This document shows, in pieces, positions 22,808-35,881 of a DNA stretch of 64,000 nt. Under the pieces are notes generated by a model. That model was not told the origin of the DNA and searched no databases. It saw only the letters and a program-made list of their open reading frames with translations. Positions within the stretch are counted from its first letter, which is position 1. Each line of letters opens with the position of its first letter. The stretch lies in assembly GCF_000524195.1 (NCBI RefSeq), contig NW_020170381.1:3497582-3561581 (forward strand). Reading direction: 5' to 3'. The position numbers and the translations under genes were made by a program. Source of the DNA: Echinococcus granulosus (lineage: Eukaryota > Platyhelminthes > Cestoda > Cyclophyllidea > Taeniidae).

Positions 22808-25057
22808 ATGAGTGCCATGGCCGAAGAAGTCGCCTTCTCGGACGGACCGAGGAAACACAATCGCATGACGTGCTCTAATGAAAGTAGGCATGATCAAAGC
22901 ATCTGGAATGACGCCATCTCCCGATCTGGTCTTGATAGCGAGCAGATATTCATGGCCATCAAAAAGTTGCTTCGTTGTACCGTCTGCTTGGAATACCACA
23001 CAGAAGCTAATCAGTGCAAGAACGGCCATCTGATTTGCCGACAATGCACGCATCAGTTAGAGCGAGGGCTGCAGCAGGAGACAAATAGAGGCACCTGTCC
23101 AACCTGCAGAATCACCCTTTTTCCAGGAATATCACGTTGTCTTCTGGCGACTCAGTTGTCAGCTGAGTTGCCGACCCCTTGCCTATTTTGCAACCTCTAC
23201 TTTCGCCAAAGTGAACTTGAGCGCCACGAAACAAGTTTATGCCTAATGCGACCGGTGAAGTGTAAGTACAATATTTTCGGTTGTCTGTGGAAAGGCAAAG
23301 CTAACGAGGCACCCAGGCACGAAAGAAACTGCTCAGTTTCCAAGCGGTCGGTAAGGGATGTGGAGGCCATAATTCAAGAGAAATTTTACCAACGCTCTAA
23401 AAGGTCAAACGACAGCAGCAATTCTTGGCATGAAATAGTAAATCTATTCAAGGAACGACCCCTTGGAGTCTTTGTTTGTGTTCGAGAGGCCACGCTACAT
23501 CAAGTGATGCGCGAAAACAGGAGAAACGAGTTTCGTTTCCAGTGCACAACAGGCCAGCTTTCTCAGACAGGCCAATTCAATGCCACAATCGAGCTCACTA
23601 TTAATTTGGATGAGCTCAAATTTTATTATCGTACTAAATTGCACTCCGGATTTACAGAATTAGTGAAATTCCGACTGCTAACTATTCATGGCTATGATTT
23701 GGACATTCCAACTGCTGACAGGCTTCGCGCGCCCAAGTCTAAGCACTCGCATGAGTGGCAGAAGTTTCATTGTCATTTTAACGTTTGTGACAGCAAACTT
23801 ATGGCATTGGCCAACAAGTTTACTGAGCTGGCTACCGAAAACGGTGCCGACTTTGCGCTTAGACTGGAATTTTTGGTCATTTTTGAAAATGTGCATGCTG
23901 TACGCATGTCTCGCGGGGACTATCATGGATGGAATGTAGTCATTCCAGCATCACCAACAGAGTCCCAAATAAACGAGGATACCTCAGAAGCGCCTGCACA
24001 AGAGGACTCGACGAGACTAAATAACAACGGGCATCATGAAGAAGATGATGAAGACGAAGACAACATAACGCCACCTCCCGTGGTGAATAATAACAGAGGT
24101 CAGATGGAAGGCACATGGGATTCGACACCCGATGAACTGAACATTCCCCCTGAAATCGCGGAGGGATATCGTATTTTCATTGATGAAGTGACTGAAGGAG
24201 TAGTTGTGGCTATGAATGAGGCCGCAAATCGAGAATTGCAACGTGAGGATGTAGCGAGAGTTTTGAGGTTCGAGGAACTTCCACCTTCAATTAGTATGAG
24301 AAATAATAATGCCTTGGGAAGGTCTGAAAATGAAGCAAATGACTTACTAATTCTGGGCGAATTGGAGGCAGAAAAAGTGGGAGATGAATCCAAACCCGTT
24401 TCTGAGAATGAAAGCGAGGTGACAAATGATGATGATGATGACGATGATGAAGGATCACCAAGAAACTGTAGTAATGTCGGCAAAATTCATGCTTCAGATA
24501 AATCACCACGAGTCGTGAGATCTGAAGCCCATATTAAAGCGACTAGTAGTGATAAACATTCACAAAGGATCGCATGGAAAAGCAAAACTACCACCACCAA
24601 ACGATTTGGTCAAACTTTTGACCGATTAGCGCCGTACTTGACAAGAGGGCACATGTGGCAGAACTTTGAAGCTATGAAATGTAAAATGAAAAGAAATCGT
24701 AATGTCAAAAGAAATTCGAAAGTTTTCAAACGTCGTAAAGTGACAAAGCCTCGAAAGAGGATAAGTAAGGACATTTTGCCCGCAACACCAGGACTGGCAG
24801 GCCACATGGTAACCCTTCTAACACCGATCACCAGCTATTGGAAGACTATGAAGAGAATTAGTGTAGATTTGCTTGAGAAGGGACATCAGATGTTGAAATC
24901 ACTTCGCACCTCAAACAGAGAAACAGACTCCCAAAACCTGATGGAAATGCCGACCCTATCGCGCAGAACAGCAACAGCAGAGTGGATTGCACAACCGATT
25001 GGAGATGGAATGATTGCAAGATCGGGCGGTGATACGCCCGGCTGGCTTTTCAATTAG
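22808..25057 (+). CDS. ZTRAF1: Zinc finger TRAF-type-containing protein 1 (ZTRAF1/CYHR1), single exon, extended C-terminus
   Basis: One uninterrupted frame of 749 residues. A RING finger spans residues 57-100: C57, C60, C70, H74, C77, C80, C97, C100. A TRAF-type zinc finger follows at about 125-175 (C125, C128, H140, C145; C152, C159, H171, C175). Residues about 200-380 hold a beta-rich block with FVCVREATLHQ and RAPKSKHSHEWQKFHCHFNV, which I take as the TRAF/SIAH-like domain. Human CYHR1 proteins are about 310-360 residues. Here about 350 more residues follow: acidic stretches including a run of Asp near 540, then a strongly basic Lys/Arg segment near 620-660. These look disordered and may carry a nuclear signal. 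RING architecture suggests ubiquitin ligase activity, unproven. The single exon, beside intron-rich neighbours, may reflect a retro-copied origin. ATG 22808 is followed by a second in-frame ATG three codons on. Confidence 0.9.
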   Translation: MSAMAEEVAFSDGPRKHNRMTCSNESRHDQSIWNDAISRSGLDSEQIFMAIKKLLRCTVCLEYHTEANQCKNGHLICRQCTHQLERGLQQETNRGTCPTCRITLFPGISRCLLATQLSAELPTPCLFCNLYFRQSELERHETSLCLMRPVKCKYNIFGCLWKGKANEAPRHERNCSVSKRSVRDVEAIIQEKFYQRSKRSNDSSNSWHEIVNLFKERPLGVFVCVREATLHQVMRENRRNEFRFQCTTGQLSQTGQFNATIELTINLDELKFYYRTKLHSGFTELVKFRLLTIHGYDLDIPTADRLRAPKSKHSHEWQKFHCHFNVCDSKLMALANKFTELATENGADFALRLEFLVIFENVHAVRMSRGDYHGWNVVIPASPTESQINEDTSEAPAQEDSTRLNNNGHHEEDDEDEDNITPPPVVNNNRGQMEGTWDSTPDELNIPPEIAEGYRIFIDEVTEGVVVAMNEAANRELQREDVARVLRFEELPPSISMRNNNALGRSENEANDLLILGELEAEKVGDESKPVSENESEVTNDDDDDDDEGSPRNCSNVGKIHASDKSPRVVRSEAHIKATSSDKHSQRIAWKSKTTTTKRFGQTFDRLAPYLTRGHMWQNFEAMKCKMKRNRNVKRNSKVFKRRKVTKPRKRISKDILPATPGLAGHMVTLLTPITSYWKTMKRISVDLLEKGHQMLKSLRTSNRETDSQNLMEMPTLSRRTATAEWIAQPIGDGMIARSGGDTPGWLFN

Positions 25058-25217
25058 TAAAGCCACTACCCACAGGCAATGACCCAGCTCTGGCGATATT
25101 CGCCATTGCTTTGATGATCTGCTAGTTCGCAAATGCAGCACTATAAATGTTTACAGGTTGGCTTCATTGAGGCCACGTAAGTAGGTTCACTTTGTAGGTA
25201 CTTTTGGAGTTAAGAGG

Positions 25218-25223
25218 AATAAA
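25218..25223 (+). terminator. Polyadenylation signal AATAAA for ZTRAF1
   Basis: First AATAAA after the stop, about 160 nt downstream. Confidence 0.55.
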
Positions 25224-28200
25224 ATATTAAGAAGTATTCATATCTTCCTATTTGATTATATATATTCAAAATTCTCTAGAGCATTATGGTACCACCAACT
25301 GGGCTTCGGCGAAGGTCACATACAAAATTTCAAACTCATTTCCGACAAAACGGTTTTCGAGTAACTCGATATTAAAGCGCAAACTCCATTGTTGTTAGTC
25401 TGCCTTGAATAAATTTCTGGCATATTAAACCGTTCAACGTTACAATATCGGCTGAGATTTCATGGGCTTAAGTAGTAAAACAATAATTGTTGTGTTGAAC
25501 GGTTCTAGCTGCGCTTTTAGTTTTTTTTAGACATGAGATCAAACAGTCGCATTTGATAGCCTAGGGTTCTGTCCATCAAAACAGGTGAAGATAAAGTTTT
25601 TCTTATGGAAATATTTTTTGTCTGAGTCAGTTCACTGGATTTATCACTAACCTATCAAACATACCCTTGCAATGCCTTTGCTAATTCCCTTTCAACAAGA
25701 AGAATTCCCTTATATTGTCTTAAGGGGATGTGGGAAGCTTGGGAAAACATTCGTCAACTTATTTAAATAGGCGCTTACTTTAAGGTAGCGTACACAAGCT
25801 GGAGGTTGGAATGGAAAAATACAGGTCCATATCTCAAGCAGACGTTAAGTGGTTTAGGGCGTTGTCCACCCAAGCGGACGATGGGGATATTACCAAAATA
25901 CGATTTGGAAAATGGATATGTACAAGCTCAGGTGAGGTTAATTTCCAGCGCTAAAGACGGATTGATAAGAGGTGTGCAACCTACCTGCTGATATCTATCA
26001 TCTAGTCAAGTTTCTCAAAAGGGAAGGCTTTTACTTGACCACATCTTGATCTGACGGCTTCACAATATACTGCTTTTACGAGTCTACCTTACATTTTACC
26101 TTTAAGGGTAAATTTGGACGGATATTTACAAAAAAAGGCCCCAGCACGCATATTTCATGCTAAAATCTATGCTCATAGTAGGATGTCTAGATAAAAGGAT
26201 AATCATATTTTAACTATTTTAAACAGTTGATTTAATTGAACATACCGGTGACCACTCTAGCCATCCATGTAGAACGAGGTGAGGGTTTGCGATTCAGTTA
26301 TTACAAATTAAAGGAGGGCATTTCACATGGATTAAAATTCCTTTTTCGACTGATAACTAAGTCATTCAGCGATTCCCCTATAAAGTTACGGGTTGATTTC
26401 AGTTTTGAATACAGTATAGCATTCATGGTTTTGTCTCCTCAATTAGCATGATAATAAATAATGCAAGTAACACACACTGAAAAAGCACCATTGCCTAGTG
26501 TTCAGCCTAAAGGAAGTCTTTCAGCAGAAGTTTTCCATCCTCCACATGTACCATTAAATTTAAAAAAAGTCGCTGATGCGATCCAGGTAGTCCTAATCGG
26601 TAAACCAACTTTGCCATTGCAATTTGACATTTTCAGAAGACAGAAAAATATCATTTTTTGAGTTCCCAGGTCCGCTGCAGCTAATACATCCATCCTCCAA
26701 ATAAAGTTGTCCGCGCATCTGTCTTGGTAAGGTGAAAGTTCAGTTAGACCACTTTCACCCGAAGGCAGTGGGGAAGGCAAAGCAAGGCTTAATAGTTGTG
26801 ACTTAAATGTAGCAAATTTATTAACCCACCTCCTGTTGGTCAGAGAGAATCAGGAGTAATAACGTGTTGAGAAAGGAGTGGTAATTCACACACCGGAATG
26901 TCCTTAGTTTAAAACATATTTCTTTGCCATACGTATTACCAATATTTATCCACTTAGTTGGGCAAATGTTTTCTCCACTACAGACCCCCCCGCACTAGCT
27001 TTATGCCTCTTACGCAACGCTACATGGTTTCACTCAAATAACTTGCCTACCTGATAGCAGATAAAACAACCATTAAAGAGGAGCGAAGGCGATCCCGCCT
27101 AAAGCACAACCTTGCGGCAATTCAAGCCCACTTTTGATAATTTTTGTTTCTAGAGAGGAATTTTAAATAGCATTAAGTACTGTGAGATATCAATATAAAT
27201 ATTTGTTACTTTGATGAAATTTCACCCCTTTCCGCATGATATAAGCCAACACAAGCAGTCAGTTGGAACCATTGCTTCAACAGTGATTGCTTAAATTTAT
27301 TACATGTGCAAAGATGTGTTCACCATTACCACTAAATTATTCCCATGGACAAACTGACGATTTAGTTGTAAAAAAACTATTTAACACTGATATTAGCTCT
27401 CATTATGTCTCACTTTGTAGTAGGGTGAATGACAAATCCAACGCTTTAAATCTCGAAGCACTTCTACAAGTAATTAAGTAGATTAGAAACGGAATGGAAA
27501 GTGCACACTGTCAAGTTACTTCACTCAGCAACACGTCCAAACCAAACCAACTTCTAATTTCTGCATTTTTGAAGAAGTAATTTAGCAAGTTGAGTTAATT
27601 TCACGAATTTGACTAATTCTTATTTTTGACTGAAATGCCAGGAAATAAAGAAGCATAAGTTCTGCCAAGTGTGGTGCGTATTTGAGTGTATGCCCTGTAA
27701 AAGGGGCAAATCTGCCTCCACGGGATGGATACGTGCAGATGGGATAAGTCACTGCCCCAATTTCCAACAAATAGAATGCTAGAACGGAGCCAACGCCCTC
27801 AGTAAAATACTAGGCACGGTTGAGTTAAATAAAGTGGGGTTTTGAGGAGCTCCTTACCTTAAATCTGCTGCATGTTAACTTCCCATTATTATTCACATTG
27901 AGACAAGTGCATATTCCGCAGTGATTTTCATTATTCCTATCACCTTTTCCCATTCATCAACGAAATAATGCCTTCTTGCCGAATACCTATCCCGACATAA
28001 ATTTTTACTCAATTTGATCTCCACAAAATGCGGTACAGGACTTTAAAAACGTTACGCACGCAGGAGGATGGATGGATCTGCTACCCGCATCTGTTACCTT
28101 TAGGCGAACATTGAAGATTAAAAGCAGTCCATTTAAGGCAGAGCTTGCCTTGATGAGAAATAAAAATTTCGACATGGGCGACTGAAAGGATGCAAATTAC

Positions 28201-31200
28201 CCTCACAAATGAAAATGCATTATTCTATCATCAGGCACTTGCAACTACGAAGTTACCTCTTCTGCATGGTACAAGACTTTTCTATAGAGCAATAGCTAAA
28301 AATTAAGAATATTTTTGATGTGTAAAACAAGTCATTTAAAATAAGCTTACTTGCACGGCCTGGATCGTTTCCGTGTGGAGAAACTCTTTGAAAGCGTAGG
28401 TGAAATGGGATTTAGGTGAAGTGATCACCTATGAACCATGTCAACTTCATAAATACTAGGTGCCTGGGTAGAATTTTGAGTCTTGGATAAAACGAAGTCA
28501 TTTGGGTTTAAGAGTGGTAGCAGTATATGAATACAATGTAACAAAGTAGATTCGCATAGCACAGAGGATTACGGAACCCCGAAATACAAGCAATAGGATT
28601 GTCAGTTTCCGACTGGCGACCCTTTCTGATTTTTGCAACAATGCTGCCTTTTAGGCGCTATTCATATACCCTAGCACAGCGATTGTAAAAATAGTGGAAA
28701 CAATGGCCTAAAAATTGGTAATAGACTGAAAGTAAAAACGGATATCCTATCAGTTCACCCTAAGTCCACACCCACACTGAATACAAATGCAGCAAAGACT
28801 CGGAAAACTTGCCTTTGCTTCTCTGTCGATACTTAAATATTTATGAGGTCATTTCTTCGTTCTACGAGATAAATCGGCCTCCAAACATACACGAACTTAG
28901 CGCAGCCGCCTTTGCAAAAAAGTAGATTTGGGCAGAACCCCTGCCCACCATAATGCGATTGGTGGATGGGACACGCCGACCTCCCAAAAAATATCACAAG
29001 CGAGGTATTTATTGCATGAGGTATCCTTTAGAGTCCTATTTTAAGCGTTTATACGCTCAAGTGTAAGGCCGAATTTCTATTTATTTTCTGGCAGAATAAT
29101 AACTCTACGCTTAAATTACACTTCCAACTGTACAAATGAATTAAAATTTTTACTACCGTACTAAACCGGAGGAAATGAAACTCTCCATTTTAGCCCCTAC
29201 TGATTAGACAGTAGTTACTAAATAATCCGATATAAACAAAACCGCACGTTTCAGTGAGTATGTTGAAATACTCTATTCTAGATGCGGAGAGGAAGCTGTT
29301 TGTTCAGTTTTTTTTTCAGGTCATGTAAAAGGACAAGGCGTGAGTTTTGGGACTACTCCAGTTTGAAGACACCTTTATGGTGCTTAAATAAATATCTAAG
29401 TGGATACTCCCTTTGGGGGTAAAAAATATCACGGCAATAACATGAATGAGGGCAAATTCTCGCTCACGCGTAGCAGGCCTTATCGCCATAATGCAATGCC
29501 AACGAGTTAAATGCATCCGCATCGTGGAAATAGCGAAACATTGCTATTTTTTTCTAAGCGGTAACGCAGTTAAGCAAGGCAGGTACTCACTTACAGTTGC
29601 TCTTACCACGAAACTGGAGGGCGAAAATCCCCTCCACTGCAGCTGCAAAGCTCCCTGCTTTGCAGTCGGCTTAAAAGCGTAGCAGCGCGCAACACTTGCA
29701 TTCAGTTTAGCGGCTAAACCCCAATCTCAAAACAACTACTTTCGGTTAAAAAACCAAGAGAATGCAGAACAGCGTGAGAAATTGAAGCAACTTATGCAAA
29801 TTTGAATCTGCACGGAGCAAAATATAAGGTGTGAACACAAACAGAAGGAATTCAACAAACAAACCCTCACATTTCAACACACCATGTTTTGAAAGTAACA
29901 CCGTTAACACACGAATTTTAGCTAACAAAACAAGCACTCCCGGGGAAGAAATCCAAAAACGAGTATTGTGAGATTGAGTACGGACGTCTGTTTCATGTCA
30001 AGTGGTAAATCGAGGAGAATGGATATTTTACAGCTCTGGTGACAAGTCACGATCTAGGAGGGCTCTCCGCTCCTTAGTTTGATCTGATTCTCCATTTTCC
30101 GTGACATCAATAATACTAAAAGGAAGAAGCAAATCGCATTCGTTTGCGTTCTAGAATGTTAAATTGATCATTTCATAGTCGTTGAAGGTTCTTAACCTTT
30201 TGTATCTGTTCGGCAAAACTTAGGGAAACCGTTACTTATGGCCCCTTAAAGGCAAAGTAAATATTCACATCTTGTCACCTTCGTGGAAAAACAACCCTAA
30301 ACTTTAGAGAGATTTTTCGTGTCAGTGACACAGCCTGTACAAATGAATGGGCAAATGGTGTGAAGGAATGAACTTTTAGAGTTGTTCTTCACCACTTAAA
30401 ATTTGAGTGAGTAAAATGTCGTTTATGCTGAAATAACCTGAAATCTATAGAAGTGGATGTGGGTCACCACATATTTCCTCCGTTTCTTAAATAACATGTC
30501 CTGCAGCCAAATTTTGTTCGTCTCATAGATTCTAACTATTAATCTCATGTTTAATTAGCCTCAGAGCGAGACTAAACTTACAAAGGCACTGCAGGGACCA
30601 TTAAAGGGAAAATTACATCACATGATGTTTTTTACTATGCCATTTTAAGTCCTGATGTGGACAGTGTCATCTGGAAGCGACCACAGCATCCATAGGCTTG
30701 AACTTGACCCATGTTTACTTACATGAGCTTTCGACTTGATCCAAAGGGATGCTTTGAATGCTTTGAAGAAAGACGCCTGTCTTCATACCATCAAATAATA
30801 GTAAAGTTACTAGCATTATGTCATAAATTAACGCGTTTTAAATCGGGGAAGTGAGAGCAAAAGAACACTGGAAATACTTCCGACAAACAGATTATTATTT
30901 ACTGAGAAGCCTTCTCCATGTTAGACGTTCTGACCTTAGTTTAATAGGATTCACGGAAGTATAGCGTTTGAAATATTTGTAAAATTAATGACCCATTTAT
31001 AATTCCTGACTAATCTTAAGACCTTCAAAGCAAAAAAGCAACTGAGACTTCTAGCACGTTCCATTTGGAAATACATAATTACGCATTAACCTATCCACAA
31101 CGCAAAATATCCCAACTACTAAGAAAAATTGCGTATACCAAGTCAAAACGAGCAGTAATAGGTAATTATTAGGTAAAAACACAACAGGATACCTGTAATA

Positions 31201-31559
31201 TGCATTGATAAATGCAGAAAAACTAGGCTAAAGCCACACACACACACACACAAAGTAGAAGGGGTAAAAAGAAACAAATGGGGGTGTTAATGAAGATAGA
31301 AATCTGTTCAGATATCACAGGCTCAGTGGAAAGGATGAAAGAAGTTTGGAATGAGTAGGGAGTGGTCAGATGGAATGAATGTCGAAATTGGAGTGAGGGA
31401 AACGCTGGGGATCTTCCAAAAAAGAAAAGGAATACATATCGTTCTATACAGGTTCTTTGATCAAAGATAAAATACACTTCTAAGCATAAACACAGTCCTT
31501 GATTTGTGCATAAATGCAACCATTGCATAATGTGGGTCTGATTCTCTCCCTCTCTCACA
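25224..31559. other. Intergenic, 6.3 kb, no supported gene
   Basis: No open frame in either direction shows a domain or a chain of splice-compatible exons. ORFs at 26461-26661 (plus) and 26780-26502 (minus) overlap each other, and neither is recognisable. A (CA)9 run lies in the 3' flank of the basigin-like gene. No TRIM LTR was found here by eye. Confidence 0.45.
31235..31252. repeat. (CA)9 microsatellite
   Basis: Uninterrupted CA run about 310 nt downstream of the stop codon of the basigin-like gene. Confidence 0.9.
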
Positions 31560-34500
31560 TCAGCGATGCCGAACACTGCGAAAGAACATACAGGTGAGTG
31601 ATGACGAGGCGTGCAACACGTATGTGACACCCTAAAGCTGATTTCATCGGTAATTCCGCAAAATACTCTACATCATATTTTTAGGGTAGAACCTGCTATT
31701 AGTAGTTACAAAGCAATAGTAAAGTGGTACAACTAAGAAACCGACTTTATTGAAAGGATTGCTTACGGTTGGGATAAATAGTAGACGCTATTCCCCCGCA
31801 TAAGTAAAATGGGATAAACTTATAATTTTGGGCAAACTATAAATCAGTAATTAAAAAAATAGAATTAACTTGTGCCAAAAGTGTATCGCATCAGAGTGCT
31901 TAGTGGTCGTTTTATAGGAAGGGAGAAAACGATCCAGCTTCATGTTAGCCAAAGGAAGGTCAGCCGAGTCAGCGACACAGCAATGCAATATTAATGCTCT
32001 TTTCAACGCGTAATGTCATTGATGGTAGAGCAATATATAAATCTATAAGTATTGAATAGTAAATTTTACATTTAGTTATAAAACTCTAGTCGTTAAAGGT
32101 AATTTTAAGCCCCATGCACTAATGATAAATTGGTGTGAAAAAAACGTGAAGCCCCTACACGAATTTCTGGCCTATAAAGGGTTTGAAGTAAGAGTTTTTG
32201 CATGTTGAAGCAGAAGTAGAGAAAAGATATGTACCCAGATTCCCGTGAAGAGGACTTCGAGGCACTCGATGTTTGTCCGTCGTTCAACGAGGGTGGTTCT
32301 GTTTTCGATTTTTTAATGCGACGATTTCGTTCATAGACTAAAATGAAAGCGGTGAGGACTAGCAGCTCCACACCGATACCCAGAAGAGGCCAAAACGTCG
32401 ACTTTGAACCTTTAAAAGGGAACAGTTAAAATACAGTAAATTCCATATTTAAGGTTGTGGAAGGGCTGAAACGTTGAGATAATCATAATCCGAATGCTTT
32501 TATACCTTTAAGCATGAAAGATAACGTGCATCTACCATCTGAAAGGTTTTCAAAAGTACTCAAATAATTTATGGAATATTGGTCAATACAGAAGTCAAAA
32601 GGACATAATTCTTAACAGATCACTGCAGATTTTCTGAAATCTGGTGGTCTTTGAATAGGCTACAAGGTGTCGGCTTGTTGTTGTCTTTGGAACAGAAAGC
32701 CCTCGATCCTCTGTAAATACCAACTCCTTGTTCTGCAAAGATTACGCCCTTCTCAACACAGTCCCCCCGACCCAAATACCTTAAGGTCTCTTTACTTATT
32801 TCCAACCACATTTAATAACCCTTTAGGCTTATGGAACGCAAAGGCACATCAAAAAAGAGATATAAACAAACAATCAATGGAAAAGAGTCGAGAAGAACAT
32901 CAAGAATGTTGAGCAAAGGACCCATGGATGCTAAATATAGGAGACCCAGAAAAGACGCACTTTTAACACGGACAAAGACGCCGTAGCTGTTGTTCCCCAC
33001 GGAAGTCCTAACGGAACAGACGTAGACGGCGCGGTCGGCAGCTGCGAGAACAGAGAAGGCGAGGGTATCGTGATGGCTTTGCGCAGAGAGGAGATGCACA
33101 CGCCCTTCGGGATCGTAGGTGGGCGAGGCAGCTAGCCGACCGGTCGAAGGGTCCTCCACCCACAGGGGCTGGCTGTTGCGCCGCCACGTGATATCACCGG
33201 CCTGGGCCCTCGGGTAGGCGATTATTTCGCAGGTCAGGTTGTACGCGTCGCCCTCGTACACCGTCTCCGCGGTCGGCCGTACCACCAGCACAGGCGTTAC
33301 TGTGGCAACAGAAAGGCGAGAGGTCGACTTAGCAGATTCACTGCCAATGCCATATATGCGTAACCCAACTACTTTCATATCCGATTCCGGAGTCAATAAT
33401 ATATGCCACGCATTTCCTGTCATTTCATGGCAACTGGTTGGGCCAGATCGTGTAGCAAACAGTGGCTAATTTTAAGAGAAAATAGCTCAATGACATTCGT
33501 GGTGTGAGGATAGTAGTTTTCTAGTTTTCAAGCAGTGCTTAAATCGGTCGAAACTATAAATGACAGTTAGTCATTATGCAATAATAATACACTTGAATTA
33601 CGGTGGCCGATTCACCTCCACGAATCTAGTGGTGAACGTGTTAATGATGGACAGCAGAAGCTTCTACCCACATACCTCTTTGGGTGATAAAAATATCATA
33701 CCAAAGAGCAGAACTGCTACATGAAGGAGAAGGCCGTCACTGGACAAAACCTTATAGGTAATCCCAACTGAAACCATATAGATTTGCAAAAAATACTACT
33801 TAGGAGATGGAAATGTTGCGATATATTGCTATTTTTTCTTGCAAAATGAACAGAGCCAAATGAAAGAACCACTATTATGCAAAATAATAAAGCAAGAATT
33901 AACGTTAACACGCCAACTTAAGATAAAGTCCAAAGGGAATAATGTTTATACTAGCAGATGAAAGCTATTCTCGGGGATAAAGTGCTGCGAGACACCATAG
34001 TGCATGAATAACAATTTTTCAAACCAATCTCATCAACAAATGATTCACAAATAAAGTTGACAGGCCGATGAAGAACATTTATAGTCTCTTTGATTTCGCA
34101 GCCATAATTAAGCAAAATCAAATAAGGTGCACAGAATTTTAAGAATAGGACTTTATGCCTCAAATCCTCCCAAGTAAGTAAAATGCTTTGATAGGAAAGC
34201 AATCTTGGTTGGCTTTGAGGACTCATTAGTTAAGACGGGTTGATACTTGACTATAAGAAAAGCTAACGAGGGATAAAGATTGCAAAATCACGTTCATTAT
34301 TTTGCTTTTCAATGCGCGAAATGGTGAAGTTTATTTGCATAAGGCTATCTGCCTATAAAATGCATCAGCAAGTGTTGGAGCACTTGCCAAAAGGCGTTTT
34401 TGACTGGTAGTTTTGAAGGAAATAAGATGGTAATGATGCTGGGAACCAGGCTCTCTGCAACTTATTAGTTATTTTTATATAAGCAAATATTTATACTTAC

Positions 34501-35881
34501 TTCTAAAATACACCTTCTGCTTTACAGACGATCCTGGTAATATGTTGAATGAGCATTCATATGGACCAAAGAGTTCTTGGTGGATGGAAGTTGCTACAAA
34601 AAGTGAAATAGGGGGTAACTAACAATAATATATTCAAGTTGAGGAATACTGCAACTCATTTACAAAAACAAATTTGTTTAATTGTAATGAAAAGATCAGA
34701 TGAAAGTACACTGAAAAGGTGAAAATGACAGTCAAGCAACAACGCAAAAAATCACAGCAGATATATTTGTTTCCGCAGCCAGTGGATATTCATAAAAAAT
34801 AAAATCAAGGCTGAATCATTGACCGTTGATTCGTAAGGCCAATACGTAAGAGAATTGTGTTATTCCGATCATCGTAGGGCCAAGTCAAACAATAATACTG
34901 TTACCCTAGATTAGCATTAATGAAAAACACAATCCAATCATCGTGAATCATTGAAAGAATCGAAAATGAGAATGTAATTAAAGCAAAAATATAGAAAACC
35001 CAACTGTTTTTAATGTTTAAGAAAAACCAATTTATTAGACAGGAACTCAGTTGAAACTTTTCTAGCGCTAAAAATTTAGTGAATAAAGTTCAGCTTCCAG
35101 TAAGCATCTAGGATAAAACACAATCCCTCAAAACAAAGTGGAAAAAAGCAAAAAGCCAATAAAAAAGAGGACTTGCAAGTGACTCGCATTGTGAGATTGC
35201 TATAGATCACACCAGTGACCGCATTCTTTGACTCAGTTACACGGAACATGTCGCGATAATGCTTAAGACCTTCTCCATACCATCTTACAGTTGCGTAATT
35301 CACCCCATTTTGTCCCACTTGGAATTTGCAGAAGGCGGTGGGGTGGTGACTGAGATCAGGAACATTATGGGTAATTGAGATTTGATAAAAATCCTTGGTG
35401 ACAGGGATAGACTTAATATCTGTTCCACCAGAATCAACGACTGAAAGTCACGTTATAAAAATCGACCTCTTACTTCCATACACATGGAGATTGACACGAG
35501 CACTATGTATGGAGGTTTCACACTGATAAATACCAGCTTTATCAAACGATGTTTCAGTAAACGTTATTTTGCTTTCACCATCTTTCCTATCAATCACAAC
35601 GAGTTTCGATTGTTGGACTTCAGAATAATTCTGAGAGCTAAAACTAGCTTTTTTCCAAAAAAAGTCACTCTTTTTGACACCATGCGCACGGCAAATGAAA
35701 GAAACTGATGCTGCGATAGGAATCGCAATATCTGGGACATATTTCTCATTTCCATCCATGTCAAGTACCGTTATGCGTGGGCCATAGGCTAAAGAAATCA
35801 AAAATAGAAGAAAAACCCACCATCGTACACGGGTGCCCACAAAAAGAAACAGGCAAGCAGCAAACTGCTAGCCCTTGGCAT
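31560..35881 (-). CDS. BSG: Basigin/neuroplastin-like immunoglobulin-superfamily receptor
   Basis: Seven exons: 35881-35821, 35788-35474, 35440-35177, 34593-34501, 33299-32961, 32409-32235, 31575-31560, joining in phase to give 420 residues. A signal peptide (1 to about 20) is followed by three Ig-like domains: C53-W65-C110, C163-W179-C227 and C268-W283-C339. The transmembrane helix, about 363-383, is WPLLGIGVELLVLTAFILVY and keeps the intramembrane Glu (E372) and flanking sequence typical of basigin and neuroplastin. A short basic, Ser-rich tail follows. N-glycosylation sites include N74 and N207. Basigins chaperone monocarboxylate transporters and act in adhesion; in parasites the protein would sit at the tegument or other cell surface, which is inference. 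The first intron is only 32 nt; the third uses a GC donor (CTT|GCAAGT). The last exon (VRHR-stop) depends on a strong acceptor at 31576 but adds only four residues and is the least certain part. Confidence 0.86.
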
